From Alcaligenaceae bacterium (GTDB taxonomy: Bacteria > Pseudomonadota > Gammaproteobacteria > Burkholderiales > Burkholderiaceae_B), in the NCBI GenBank assembly GCA_029263615.1, contig JAJUFT010000019.1, forward strand, positions 1-37,901: a stretch of 37,901 nucleotides of DNA, in the 5' to 3' direction. The translations under genes and the position numbers were made by a program. Each line of letters begins with the position of its first letter. Position 1 is the stretch's first letter. Below the pieces are notes generated by a model, which saw only the letters and a list, made by a program, of their open reading frames with translations, was not told the DNA's origin and did no database searches. Shown here piece after piece: positions 8,362 through 16,578 of the stretch.

Positions 8362-9197
8362 AGGGTAATCAAACAATCAGTCTGGAATTTTTCCCGCCAC
8401 GCGAGGCCGCGGCGCGGGAAAAACTGGCCGAGGCGGCGCGCGAGCTGGTGGCGCGCAGGCCGGCTTATGTCAGCGTGACGTATGGCGCGGGCGGTTCCAC
8501 GCGCGCGGGCACGGCCGATACCGTGCAGCTCATGCAGTCATTGGGCATGGACACGGCACCGCACCTGTCCTGCATCGGGTCCAGTCGGGCGGAGCTCATC
8601 GAAATTCTGGATGGCTATCGGGAGCAGGGCATTCGCCGCTTGGTTGCTCTGCGCGGGGACCTGCCTTCCGGCATGGGACGGCACCCGGGTGAAGTCCACT
8701 ATGCCAACGAACTGGTGGATCTCATCCGCGAGCACAGTGGCGACGCCTTCCATATCGAGGTGGCTGCCTACCCGGAGGTGCACCCGCAGGCCCCGAGCGC
8801 CGCGAAGGACCTCGACCACTTCGTGGCCAAGGTCGAGGCCGGCGCGAATGGCGCCATCACCCAGTACTTCTTCAACGTCGATGCCTATTTCGACTTTGTG
8901 GAACGGGCGCGGGCGCGGGGCGTGGGCATTCCCATCACGCCGGGCATCATGCCCATCACCAATTACACGCAACTGGCGCGCTTTTCCAAGATGTGCGGGG
9001 CGGAAATCCCGCGCTGGCTGGCGGCCAGGCTGGCGGACTTCGGTGATGATCGTGCGTCTCTGCGGGCCTTCGGCGCGGATTTCGTCGCCTCGCTGGCCCA
9101 GCGCCTGCTCGACCAGGGTGCACCCGGTCTGCATTTCTACACCTTGAACAACGCCGAAGCGACGCTCGCGGTGTGGAACCGGCTCAGTCTGGACTGA
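8358..9197 (+). CDS. metF: 5,10-methylenetetrahydrofolate reductase
   Basis: A 279-aa flavoprotein reducing methylene-THF to methyl-THF, the methyl donor for homocysteine remethylation. It shows the TIM-barrel family motifs: SLEFFPPRE with the conserved Glu10 near the N-terminus, YVSVTYGAGGSTR, ALRGDLP, and ITQYFFNVDAYFDF. GIMPITNYTQLARFSKMCG is diagnostic. The start at 8358 was set by the 4-bp overlap with the holin-like gene and by homology; a longer in-frame extension has no support. With ahcY it covers two successive steps of methyl recycling, so SAH-dependent induction should raise both. Confidence 0.96.
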   Translation: MKGNQTISLEFFPPREAAAREKLAEAARELVARRPAYVSVTYGAGGSTRAGTADTVQLMQSLGMDTAPHLSCIGSSRAELIEILDGYREQGIRRLVALRGDLPSGMGRHPGEVHYANELVDLIREHSGDAFHIEVAAYPEVHPQAPSAAKDLDHFVAKVEAGANGAITQYFFNVDAYFDFVERARARGVGIPITPGIMPITNYTQLARFSKMCGAEIPRWLAARLADFGDDRASLRAFGADFVASLAQRLLDQGAPGLHFYTLNNAEATLAVWNRLSLD

Positions 9198-9259
9198 ACC
9201 GGCGGCCTGTTGGGGGAACGTCGTGCCCCCGGAATAGACGCCCGCTTTCCGGGGCCCTG

Positions 9260-9285
9260 CCGCCTCTTTCCGGGGCGGTTTCTTT
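9260..9285 (+). terminator. Rho-independent terminator after metF
   Basis: CCGCC (9260-9264) pairs with GGCGG (9274-9278), followed by TTTCTTTC. It lies in the gap between metF and the convergent cyclo-ligase gene, whose stop codon it abuts. Confidence 0.6.
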
Positions 9286-9914
9286 CAGAGCTGCGGGGCG
9301 GGAACGGCCCAGCCTTTGTCGGTCAGGATGCCGTCGAGGCGAACATCATGCGGCTGGGGGACATAATCGGTGTTGCTGAGGTCGCCGGTGGCCCAGGCAA
9401 TGCCGATGGTCACGAAGGGGTGGCCGGATGCCCTGAGGGCCGCAAGCGTACGATCATAATAGCCACCGCCATAACCCACCCTGTCGCCCTCGCGGGTGTA
9501 GCCCAGCGTGGGCACGAGCACGATGTCGGGCGGGTCAGCCGGGCCGCTGACCGGTTCCTGAATGCCGTAGGCGCCTTCCCGCATGGGGGCATCCGGGTTC
9601 CAGACATGGAATTCCAGTGGGGTATCGGGAGCAGTCACGACAGGCAGCGACACTTGGTAACCGTCTTCTTCAACCCATTGTCGAAGCAGCGGCAGGAGCT
9701 GAGGCTCTTCGGGCATCGACCAGAAGGCGGCGATGCTGTGCGGCTCAGGGCGGCCCTCCTCACGCAGCCGGGAAACATTGGTGGCGAGCCAGGTGTAGAG
9801 CCGGCCACGAATCAACAATCCACCGCGATTCGTATCGAGCGGGTTCTGCGCAGCCCGCAGCGTTTTGAGTCGCGTGCGCAGTGGGACTGCGTTATTCTCT
9901 TTGTTCTCGTTCAT
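9285..9914 (-). CDS. 5-formyltetrahydrofolate cyclo-ligase
   Basis: A 209-aa enzyme (MTHFS, YgfA/Fau family) converting 5-formyl-THF to 5,10-methenyl-THF with ATP. The glycine-rich GYGGGYYDRTLA motif and the preceding VPTLGYTREGDRVG are diagnostic. The start at 9914 (MNENKENN) was chosen because the longer frame runs antisense through slt. No clear Shine-Dalgarno sequence precedes it. The divergent slt start lies only 27 bp away, so promoters for both genes must overlap coding sequence. It adjoins metF across a shared terminator, placing two folate one-carbon enzymes back to back. Confidence 0.9.
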   Translation of the reverse strand: MNENKENNAVPLRTRLKTLRAAQNPLDTNRGGLLIRGRLYTWLATNVSRLREEGRPEPHSIAAFWSMPEEPQLLPLLRQWVEEDGYQVSLPVVTAPDTPLEFHVWNPDAPMREGAYGIQEPVSGPADPPDIVLVPTLGYTREGDRVGYGGGYYDRTLAALRASGHPFVTIGIAWATGDLSNTDYVPQPHDVRLDGILTDKGWAVPAPQL

Positions 9915-9941
9915 GGCGGTGTCAGGTAGGAAGGACTCAAG

Positions 9942-12074
9942 ATGATAGCCAATAGGCCAATGTATCGGCAAACGGCTGCGACCCGGCCCTCGGGCAGGGC
10001 GCAACGCAAGTGGGGCCTGCTGCTGTCCAGCTGTCTCGTGGCGTTGGTCGGATGTTCCAGTGCAGGTTCCGAATCGCAGGCATCGGTGAAAACGGCCGCC
10101 GGCGCGGTCGATTTGCGCCAGACGCTGGTGGATCAACGCAAGGCAGAGGTCCGGTTGAACCCACCCGCACCAACGGCTGAACCGGTGCGGCTGATCGTGC
10201 CGCCCGAGGCGCGCGAAGCCGTGGTCCGGGCCCGGGAAGCCATGCAGGCCAAACAGTGGGATCGCCTGCGCAGTCTCATTCCCGAGGCCGATCGCGACCC
10301 GGTGCTCGGCTCCTACGTTCGTTACTGGTCCTTGCGGCAGCGTCTGCAAGACGCCGCGCAGCCCATTCCCCAGGCCGAGATCGAGGCCTTTCTCGCTCGC
10401 AACCAGGATGCCTATCTGGCCGACCGACTCAAGCGCGACTGGATGATTGCCGCCGGCAGGGCGGGTGACTGGGAGCAGGTGCTGGCGCTGACGCCCATCG
10501 TGGTTGAAGACGCGCAATCCCGCTGCACGCTGCTGATGGCGCAGCACATGAGCGGGCGCAAGGTGCGCGCGGCTGACGCGGTGGAAGCCTTTGAGCCGAA
10601 TTCCGCCTGCTGGACCATGCTCGATCAGTTCTACGAACGGCGCGTGCTGGGGTGGTCGGACATGCAGGGGCTGCTGCGCGCCTCCCTGGAGACCAACCGT
10701 CACGCCAATTCGCGGCGTCTCGCGGCCATCATGTTCGACGGCGCGCAAATGCGCGACTACGCCGCCCTCATGGACAATCCGCGCAAATGGCTGGAGAACC
10801 GCAAGGTGGTGGCCAACCCGGGGCAGCTAGAATTGCTGGCCATCGCGCTGTCGCGCCTGGCCTACGGAGACAAGCGTCTCGAGAACGCCGCCTGGGTCGA
10901 GAAGCACTGGGAAAAAGCCATGCCGCGCCCCTACATGGAATGGGTGTGGAGCCAGTTCGGGCTGGTGGCGGCGCTCAACGTCGAACTGGATGCGGCGCGC
11001 TGGTATCGCAAGTCCGGCACCTTCCGCATGACCGATTACAACCACGCCTGGCAGGTGCGTGCCGAACTTCGCCAGCCTGCGATCAACTGGGACCAGGTCG
11101 CCAAGGCCATCCGTCGCATGTCGTCGCGTCAGGCGGCGGAACCCGTGTGGGTCTACTGGTATGCCAGGGCCCTGAGCGCATTGGGCAATAAGGAGGCCGC
11201 CGAACAGCACTACCGCTCCATTGCGGCCGACCTCAGCTTCTACGGCCAGCTGGCCAGCGAGGAGCTGGGCGGGCCCCAGCCGCTGCCGCCGGCGCCCGCC
11301 GCCGTGACCGAGGCCGAACTGGCTGCCGTGCGCACTCACCCCGGCCTGCAACGGGCCGTGGAGCTGTTCCAGCTGGGCTGGCGCCCCGAGGCCGTGCCCG
11401 AATGGAACTTCAGCCTGCGGGGCATGGATGATCGGGAACTGCTGGCCGCGTCGGAGTTTGCCCGTGAGAAGCACATCTACGACCGGGTCGTGAACACGTC
11501 CCTCCAGACGAAAAACGAAATCGACATGAGCCAGCGCTTCATCGCGCCGTTCTCCGGTCAGGTGTCCGAAAAGGCGCGTGCGATTCGCCTAGACCCATCG
11601 TGGGTCTATGGGGTGATCCGTCAGGAATCGCGCTTCATTACGGATGCGCGTTCCCGGGTCGGGGCCTCCGGCCTGATGCAGCTCATGCCCGCCACGGCCA
11701 AGTGGGTGGCGCGCAAGATCGGCATGACCGATTTCCACCCTTCGCGGGTGAACGAATTCGAGGTCAACACCATTCTGGGCACCAACTATCTGCGCATGGT
11801 GCTGGACGATCTCAACGGTTCGGAAGTGCTGGCCACGGCCGGCTATAACGCCGGTCCGCGGCGTCCCGTGCAATGGCGCGCCAAGCTGGCGGCGCCGGTC
11901 GAAGGGGCGATCTTTGCCGAGACCATTCCCTTCACCGAGACCCGCATCTATGTGAAGAACGTCATGTCCAACGCCATTTATTACGCGACGCTGTTCACCG
12001 GGCAACCCCAGTCCCTCAAGCAGCGGCTGGGCACCGTCACGCCGGAGGCCAACCGGAAGGTGGCATTGCCTTGA
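9942..12074 (+). CDS. slt: Soluble lytic murein transglycosylase family lipoprotein
   Basis: A 710-aa protein of the Slt70 family, which cleaves peptidoglycan glycan strands to 1,6-anhydroMurNAc products. A lipobox (LVALVGC, Cys38) suggests outer-membrane anchoring rather than a free periplasmic enzyme. A long alpha-helical superhelix (about residues 80-520) precedes the lysozyme-like domain, where Glu562 in VIRQESRF is the catalytic acid. [15 protein letters not shown] and [15 protein letters not shown] are the other family motifs. The start at 9942 is supported by AGGAAGGA about 6 nt upstream; an alternative Met lies at 9960. The last codon overlaps the start of cca. Confidence 0.92.
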   Translation: MIANRPMYRQTAATRPSGRAQRKWGLLLSSCLVALVGCSSAGSESQASVKTAAGAVDLRQTLVDQRKAEVRLNPPAPTAEPVRLIVPPEAREAVVRAREAMQAKQWDRLRSLIPEADRDPVLGSYVRYWSLRQRLQDAAQPIPQAEIEAFLARNQDAYLADRLKRDWMIAAGRAGDWEQVLALTPIVVEDAQSRCTLLMAQHMSGRKVRAADAVEAFEPNSACWTMLDQFYERRVLGWSDMQGLLRASLETNRHANSRRLAAIMFDGAQMRDYAALMDNPRKWLENRKVVANPGQLELLAIALSRLAYGDKRLENAAWVEKHWEKAMPRPYMEWVWSQFGLVAALNVELDAARWYRKSGTFRMTDYNHAWQVRAELRQPAINWDQVAKAIRRMSSRQAAEPVWVYWYARALSALGNKEAAEQHYRSIAADLSFYGQLASEELGGPQPLPPAPAAVTEAELAAVRTHPGLQRAVELFQLGWRPEAVPEWNFSLRGMDDRELLAASEFAREKHIYDRVVNTSLQTKNEIDMSQRFIAPFSGQVSEKARAIRLDPSWVYGVIRQESRFITDARSRVGASGLMQLMPATAKWVARKIGMTDFHPSRVNEFEVNTILGTNYLRMVLDDLNGSEVLATAGYNAGPRRPVQWRAKLAAPVEGAIFAETIPFTETRIYVKNVMSNAIYYATLFTGQPQSLKQRLGTVTPEANRKVALP

Positions 12075-13159
12075 GTCGTACCGATCCTGCCGTCCAGGGC
12101 CTGGATGTCTACGTGGTGGGGGGCGCCGTGCGGGACGAGCTGTTGCAGCAGCCTGCGGGTGACCGCGACTGGGTGGTGGTGGGTGCCACTCCCGAACAAA
12201 TGGAAGCGCGCGGCTTCATTCCGGTGGGCGGCGACTTCCCGGTTTTCCTTCACCCGCGTACCAAAGAGGAATACGCCCTGGCGCGCACCGAGCGAAAGTC
12301 CGGCCGTGGCTACAAGGGCTTCACCTTCTACACCGGGTCCGACGTCACGCTGGAAGAGGACCTGCACCGCCGCGATCTCACCATCAATGCCATCGCCCGT
12401 CATGCAGACGGACGCCTGGTCGACCCCTGCGGTGGCTTGCGCGACCTGCGGGACAAGGTGCTGAGGCATGTGGGTCAGGCGTTCACCGAAGACCCCGTGC
12501 GGCTGCTGCGTCTGGCTCGCTTTGCCGCCCGGTTTCCGGATTTCACCGTCGCCGACGAGACCCTGCAGCTGGCGCGTCAGCTGGTGGAGTCAGGCGAGGT
12601 AGATGCACTGGTGCCGGAACGCGTCTGGCAGGAAGTGGCCAAGGGGCTGATGACCCGGGCGCCGGGCCGCATGTTCGAGGTGCTCGCTCAGACCGGCGCG
12701 CTCGCGCGCGTCATGCCGGAACTGGTGTATGAAGATGCCATCGGCGCGGCGCTGGCCCGGGCGGACCAGCGCGACTTGCCGCTGGCCTCGCGCTATGCCA
12801 TTCTCTGCCACCGAACGGAAGCTTCGGGCGCGCTCAGTAAACGCATCCGCGCGCCTTCCGAGTGTGCCTCGATGGCCGTGTTGCTGCGCGAGTTGTTGGG
12901 CGGCCTGGAGGTGGGCGATGCGCACGGGGCGCTGACCCTGCTGGAGCGCTGTGACGTCTTGCGCAAGCCCGAGCGGTTCCTCGAGCTGCTCAGGGCGGCC
13001 GCCTGCATCACGCCGTTCGACGCGGCCGCCTGGGAGACCCGCATGCAGGCGGTGCGCAGCGTGGATGCGGGCCAGATCGCCCGTGCATGCGAAGATCGCA
13101 GCCAGATTCCGGCGGTGGTGCGTGCGGCCCGCCTGGCGGCGCTGTCTGCGCTGTTCTGA
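12071..13159 (+). CDS. cca: CCA tRNA nucleotidyltransferase (class II)
   Basis: A 362-aa enzyme adding or repairing the 3'-CCA of tRNAs. Class II motifs are present in order: [20 protein letters not shown] (catalytic Asp pair), a RTERKSG region, [15 protein letters not shown], and [17 protein letters not shown]. The C-terminal part is shorter than in E. coli Cca (412 aa) and shows no obvious complete HD phosphohydrolase motif. No ATG is available: the best start is TTG at 12071, in a TTGA overlap with the slt stop and 7 nt after GAAGGTGG. A GTG start further in would cut off the beginning of the nucleotidyltransferase fold. Confidence 0.92.
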   Translation: MSRTDPAVQGLDVYVVGGAVRDELLQQPAGDRDWVVVGATPEQMEARGFIPVGGDFPVFLHPRTKEEYALARTERKSGRGYKGFTFYTGSDVTLEEDLHRRDLTINAIARHADGRLVDPCGGLRDLRDKVLRHVGQAFTEDPVRLLRLARFAARFPDFTVADETLQLARQLVESGEVDALVPERVWQEVAKGLMTRAPGRMFEVLAQTGALARVMPELVYEDAIGAALARADQRDLPLASRYAILCHRTEASGALSKRIRAPSECASMAVLLRELLGGLEVGDAHGALTLLERCDVLRKPERFLELLRAAACITPFDAAAWETRMQAVRSVDAGQIARACEDRSQIPAVVRAARLAALSALF

Positions 13160-13191
13160 GCAGCGGCATGGCGGGCTCGTCATCTGGAAGG

Positions 13192-14409
13192 CTACAAGGT
13201 GTCGCGACGGTCGCCGCGCGTGAAGCCCAGCAAGGGCGGCTCCAGGCCTTTCCCCACGGCCAGCACCTTGAACAGTTCCCCCATTTCGGCTTCGGACACC
13301 AGCTTCTGCACTGCCGACAGGGTGCCGGGCATGTCGGGGCCGGACGCTGCCATGGCCGACTGCAGCAATTCCGGCAGGCCGGCGTTCAGTAGGAAACGCG
13401 CCTGATTGGTGTAGCCCAGCACGTCCATCCCCCCCTCCAGCGCGGCGTCCGCCATGGCGGTGAAGTCCACGTGGGCGGTGATGTCCTGGATGCCCGCCAG
13501 CACCAGCGGCTCGGCATGGCTGTGGTGGCGGAAGTGGCACATCAGCGTGCCCGTCAGTCGTTGAGGATGGTAGTACTCGCGCTGCGGGAAACCGTAGTCG
13601 ATGAGCAGCGCTGCACCCGTCTTCAGCCACTTGCCCATCTGCCTGACCCAGGCCTCCGCCTGCAGATTGATTTCCGAACGATAGGTCGGCAGCACCGGCA
13701 TGCGGGCTTCCACGGTGGCCTGCAGCGCAGCATCGGCCGGGCGCTGGGCCCAGCCGAACGGCGGCGTTTCGCCCGCCCGGGCCTGGACCCCCACTTCCAT
13801 CAGACGGCCGGATTCGTCCCAGCGGAACAGGGTGACCGGCATGGCATCCAGCACTTCATTAGCCACCACGCAACCTTCGAAGGCCGTCGGCAGGGCAGTG
13901 AGCCACTGCACCGACGCGGCCCAGGGCCGCAGGCGTTCTGCCTGCCGGGCCGCGAGCTCGGCGGAGACTTCCAGAATCTGGTAGTTCACCTCCAGGCCCA
14001 GTGCCCGGAGGGCCGGCAGCAGAGACGCGGCCAGTGCGCCGGTGCCGGCACCGAATTCCAGAACCGTCCGGGTGCCCGTGGCCTGCAGCACCTGCGCGAC
14101 CTGACGGGCCAGAAGCTGACCGAAGAGCGGGGTCATTTCAGGCGCGGTGGTGAAGTCGCCGGTGGGCAGGGAGGAACCGAACTTGGTGTTGCCGGCAACG
14201 TAGTAGCCCAGGCCCGGTGCGTACAGGGCCTCGGCCATCCACGTCTCGAAGCTCAGAAAGCCGTTGTCCGCGCGGTTCAGCAGATCCAGCAGGTGAGCTT
14301 CGACGCGCTCGCTGTGGGCGGCACTCTCGGCGTCCAGCGGGGGCAGGCCGGTCGGCATGAGGGGGGTGGCGAGGGGCGACGCCCCGTGATGAGGTTCAGG
14401 GGTCGTCAT
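13192..14409 (-). CDS. Class I SAM-dependent methyltransferase, MidA/NDUFAF7 family (PF02636)
   Basis: A 405-aa protein. LEFGAGTGALAASLL (residues 117-131) is the SAM-binding glycine motif. The preceding YAPGLGYYVAG, FTTAPEMTPLFGQLLARQ and later VVANEVLDAMPV are characteristic of the MidA/NDUFAF7 family, whose mitochondrial member methylates an arginine in a complex I subunit. The bacterial substrate is unknown. It starts with ATG at 14409, overlapping the upstream small membrane gene by 14 bp, and converges with cca (32-bp gap). The function is assigned at family level only. Confidence 0.85.
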   Translation of the reverse strand: MTTPEPHHGASPLATPLMPTGLPPLDAESAAHSERVEAHLLDLLNRADNGFLSFETWMAEALYAPGLGYYVAGNTKFGSSLPTGDFTTAPEMTPLFGQLLARQVAQVLQATGTRTVLEFGAGTGALAASLLPALRALGLEVNYQILEVSAELAARQAERLRPWAASVQWLTALPTAFEGCVVANEVLDAMPVTLFRWDESGRLMEVGVQARAGETPPFGWAQRPADAALQATVEARMPVLPTYRSEINLQAEAWVRQMGKWLKTGAALLIDYGFPQREYYHPQRLTGTLMCHFRHHSHAEPLVLAGIQDITAHVDFTAMADAALEGGMDVLGYTNQARFLLNAGLPELLQSAMAASGPDMPGTLSAVQKLVSEAEMGELFKVLAVGKGLEPPLLGFTRGDRRDTL

Positions 14410-14605
14410 TCGGCCTCCTCGGGGGCTGGCTGGCCTGTTGACCGGACTTCCTTCGGCCCAGGGCGCGCAGGGCGTGGCTCATGGACAGCAGGAAGGAAAC
14501 CAGTAGCGCGACGATGAGCGCCACGAGGTAATTGCCCAGGATGATCCAGAGCGGCAGGGACAGGATGAGCGCCAGCAGGAAGGGATGATTCACAAGCTGC
14601 TTCAT
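14396..14605 (-). CDS. Small membrane protein, hypothetical
   Basis: A 69-aa ORF starting MKQLVNHPFLLAL, with two predicted transmembrane helices (about residues 6-22 and 24-43) and a basic, Pro/Gln-rich cytoplasmic tail. I do not recognise a family. Its stop overlaps the methyltransferase start by 14 bp in a different frame, which suggests translational coupling and supports it as a real gene. It is the first gene of this two-gene minus-strand unit. Confidence 0.6.
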   Translation of the reverse strand: MKQLVNHPFLLALILSLPLWIILGNYLVALIVALLVSFLLSMSHALRALGRRKSGQQASQPPRRPNDDP

Positions 14606-14640
14606 GGCGTGCAACTATACCGTGTCGGGACGGAGCCCGA

Positions 14641-14684
14641 AATGAAAACGGCGCGCAAGTGCCTCGAGGGCAGCCTGCGCGCCG
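14641..14684 (-). terminator. Strong intrinsic terminator after rhlE
   Basis: On the minus strand, CGGCGCGCA (14684-14676) pairs perfectly with TGCGCGCCG (14657-14649) in a 9-bp stem, followed by TTTTCATT (14648-14641). It lies 11 nt below the rhlE stop and ends the long minus-strand run that begins upstream of trpG. Confidence 0.85.
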
Positions 14685-14695
14685 GTCAAAGGCGA

Positions 14696-16243
14696 TCAGT
14701 AGCGGGCGGCGGAGCGCTGCGGACGATCGCTGCGGGCGGGAGCGGCGCCGCGTTCGGCAGGGCGAGTGCCCGGACGGCCGGGGCGACGCGCGCCGTCAGC
14801 CTGGGGTCGACGGTCGTTCTTCCACTTGCCTTCGGCGCTGCGACCCGGCTGCCATTCCGTACGCTCTTGCGTGCGACGTTCGGGCTTCCATTCCGTGCGG
14901 CCTTCGGGGCTCCGGGCAGGTTGCCATTCGGTGCGCTCTTGCGTGCGACGCTCGGGCTTCCATTCGCTGCGGCCGGCCGGCTTGCCTTCGCTCTTCCATT
15001 CCGGCTTGTGCCAGGGGCGGGCCTGGCCTTCGCGACGGGCACCGCCCGCAGGCGCGCCCCGGTATCCGTTGCCGGGACGCTTGCCGAAGCCACGCTGCGG
15101 CTTGCGCTGGGGTTCCAGACCGGCGATTTCGTCCATGGGGATGCTGCGCCCGATGAAATGCTCGATGCGGCGGATCTTGTGGCGTTCGGCGTGCGTCGCG
15201 AGGGTGTAGGCCTGGCCGTTGCGACCGGCACGGCCGGTGCGGCCGATCCGGTGAACATAGTCTTCAGCCTGCATGGGCAGGTCGTAGTTGAAGGCGTGGC
15301 TGATGCCCTGCACGTCAATGCCGCGGGCGGCCACGTCGGTGGCCACCAGAATGCGCAGCTTGCCACGCTGCAGCAGACCCAGGGTGCGGGTGCGCTGACG
15401 CTGGTTCATGTCGCCATGAAGGGCACCGGCGGCGTAGCCCTGTTCCGACAGATACCCGGCCAGGTCGTCGGCACCGCGTTTGGTGGAGGTGAAGACGATG
15501 GCCTGATCCAGGTCGCTGTCGCGCAGCAGATGGTCCAGCAGGCGCAGCTTGTGCGAGCTGTCGTCTGCGTACAGCAGCGTCTGGGTGATGTTCTCGTGGC
15601 GCTGCTTCTGGCCGGCCAGTTCCAGGCGTGCGGGTTCGCGCATCATGCGGGTGGCCAGCTGGGCGACGGTGCCGTCCAGAGTGGCGGAGAACAGCAGTGT
15701 CTGGCGGTCTGCAGGCAGTCGTGCGATGATGGACTCGATCTCTTCGATGAAGCCCATGTCCAGCATGCGATCGGCTTCATCCAGAACCAGGGTGCGGACC
15801 GTGGAGAGGTTCACACGCTTGGCCTGAAGGTGGTCGATCAGACGGCCCGGCGTGGCGACCAGGACGTCCACGCGGCGTGACAAGGCCTTGATCTGCGCGC
15901 CGTAGGGCATGCCGCCGACCACGGTCGCGATACGCAGGCCGGGGATGTTGGCGCCGTAGATGCGGGTGGCGTCGGCCACTTGCAGGGCCAGTTCGCGGGT
16001 GGGTGTCAAGACCAGCACCTGCACGCCCGTGCCCTTGTTCGAGGCCTGGTGTGAGATGTGGTTCAGGACCGGCAGCATGAAGGCCGCGGTCTTGCCGCTA
16101 CCCGTCTGGGAAGAGACCATCAGGTCCTCACCTGTCAGGGCGCGAGGAATGGCGGCAGCCTGCACCGGAGTGGGCTGGCTGAAACCGGCACGATCGAGCG
16201 CCGACAACAGGGTCGGGGAGAGTCCCAGGGATTCAAAAGACAT
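14696..16243 (-). CDS. rhlE: DEAD-box ATP-dependent RNA helicase, RhlE type
   Basis: A 515-aa RNA helicase. All core motifs are present: Q motif (GFSQPTPVQ), Walker A SQTGSGKT (Lys51), PTRELA, DEAD at 155-158 (LDEADRMLDMGF), SAT, HGDMNQRQR and HRIGRTGRAGR. The N-terminus MSFESLGLSPTLLSAL is typical of RhlE, which acts in ribosome assembly and RNA turnover. The core ends near residue 375 and is followed by a basic, Gly/Arg/Glu/Trp-rich tail containing a tandem repeat. The start at 16243 follows AAAGG by 5 nt; the longer frame upstream has no homology. The 5' region is long and can pair over this ribosome-binding site. Confidence 0.93.
   Translation of the reverse strand: MSFESLGLSPTLLSALDRAGFSQPTPVQAAAIPRALTGEDLMVSSQTGSGKTAAFMLPVLNHISHQASNKGTGVQVLVLTPTRELALQVADATRIYGANIPGLRIATVVGGMPYGAQIKALSRRVDVLVATPGRLIDHLQAKRVNLSTVRTLVLDEADRMLDMGFIEEIESIIARLPADRQTLLFSATLDGTVAQLATRMMREPARLELAGQKQRHENITQTLLYADDSSHKLRLLDHLLRDSDLDQAIVFTSTKRGADDLAGYLSEQGYAAGALHGDMNQRQRTRTLGLLQRGKLRILVATDVAARGIDVQGISHAFNYDLPMQAEDYVHRIGRTGRAGRNGQAYTLATHAERHKIRRIEHFIGRSIPMDEIAGLEPQRKPQRGFGKRPGNGYRGAPAGGARREGQARPWHKPEWKSEGKPAGRSEWKPERRTQERTEWQPARSPEGRTEWKPERRTQERTEWQPGRSAEGKWKNDRRPQADGARRPGRPGTRPAERGAAPARSDRPQRSAARY
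14827..14970. repeat. 72-bp tandem repeat in the rhlE C-terminal tail
   Basis: Two imperfect 72-bp copies (about 14827-14898 and 14899-14970) encode 24-residue units of the form EWKPERRTQERTEWQP plus RSPEGRT or RSAEGK. GCCATTCC at 14851 recurs as GCCATTCG at 14923, exactly 72 bp on. A more degenerate partial unit (EWKSEGKPAGRS) precedes them. The unit keeps the reading frame. Confidence 0.8.
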
Positions 16244-16507
16244 GTGTACCTTTGCCGTAACGGCAGTAAAACGCGCAGGAGCAGTGATGTGGCTGTGGCG
16301 CGCGGGGGTGAGAGGATCATCGTGCCGACCCAATCAACCCAGGTGCACGGGAGAACCGTGCGCCGCATTACGGCAAGGTAGTGGAAGGTCAGGGTGCGAT
16401 GTGCGCGGCATACGCTTTCAGTGTGCGGCCCTCAAAGAGGAAGGATTCCTGGCGCTGAGGGGCTGCATCCATGCCGGCGCAAAAAGAATGCAGACCGCCA
16501 TTGTATA
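16244..16507 (-). promoter_or_regulatory. rhlE 5' leader with SD-sequestering long-range stem and candidate -10
   Basis: The 335-bp gap between rhlE and the upstream reading frame holds no convincing gene. On the minus strand TATACAAT (16507-16500) is a -10 candidate, giving a leader of about 250 nt. In the RNA, CCTTGCCGTAA (16378-16368) can pair with TTACGGCAAAGG (16260-16249) with one bulged A; the latter contains the rhlE Shine-Dalgarno AAAGG. A competing local hairpin (TGCC with GGCA) also exists. The gene may additionally be read from the trpG operon. Confidence 0.4.
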
Positions 16508-16578
16508 GGGGAAACCCCGAATTACCTAGCGTTTTGTTGCGCCGCACGCATTCTGTTGCTGCAACGCCGTCTGCCGAC

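Noticed and set aside
14585-15880. 431-codon plus-strand frame opposite rhlE, with Ala/Gly-rich repeats
   Set aside because: The repeats are the antisense image of the rhlE tail repeat, and the frame crosses the rhlE terminator.
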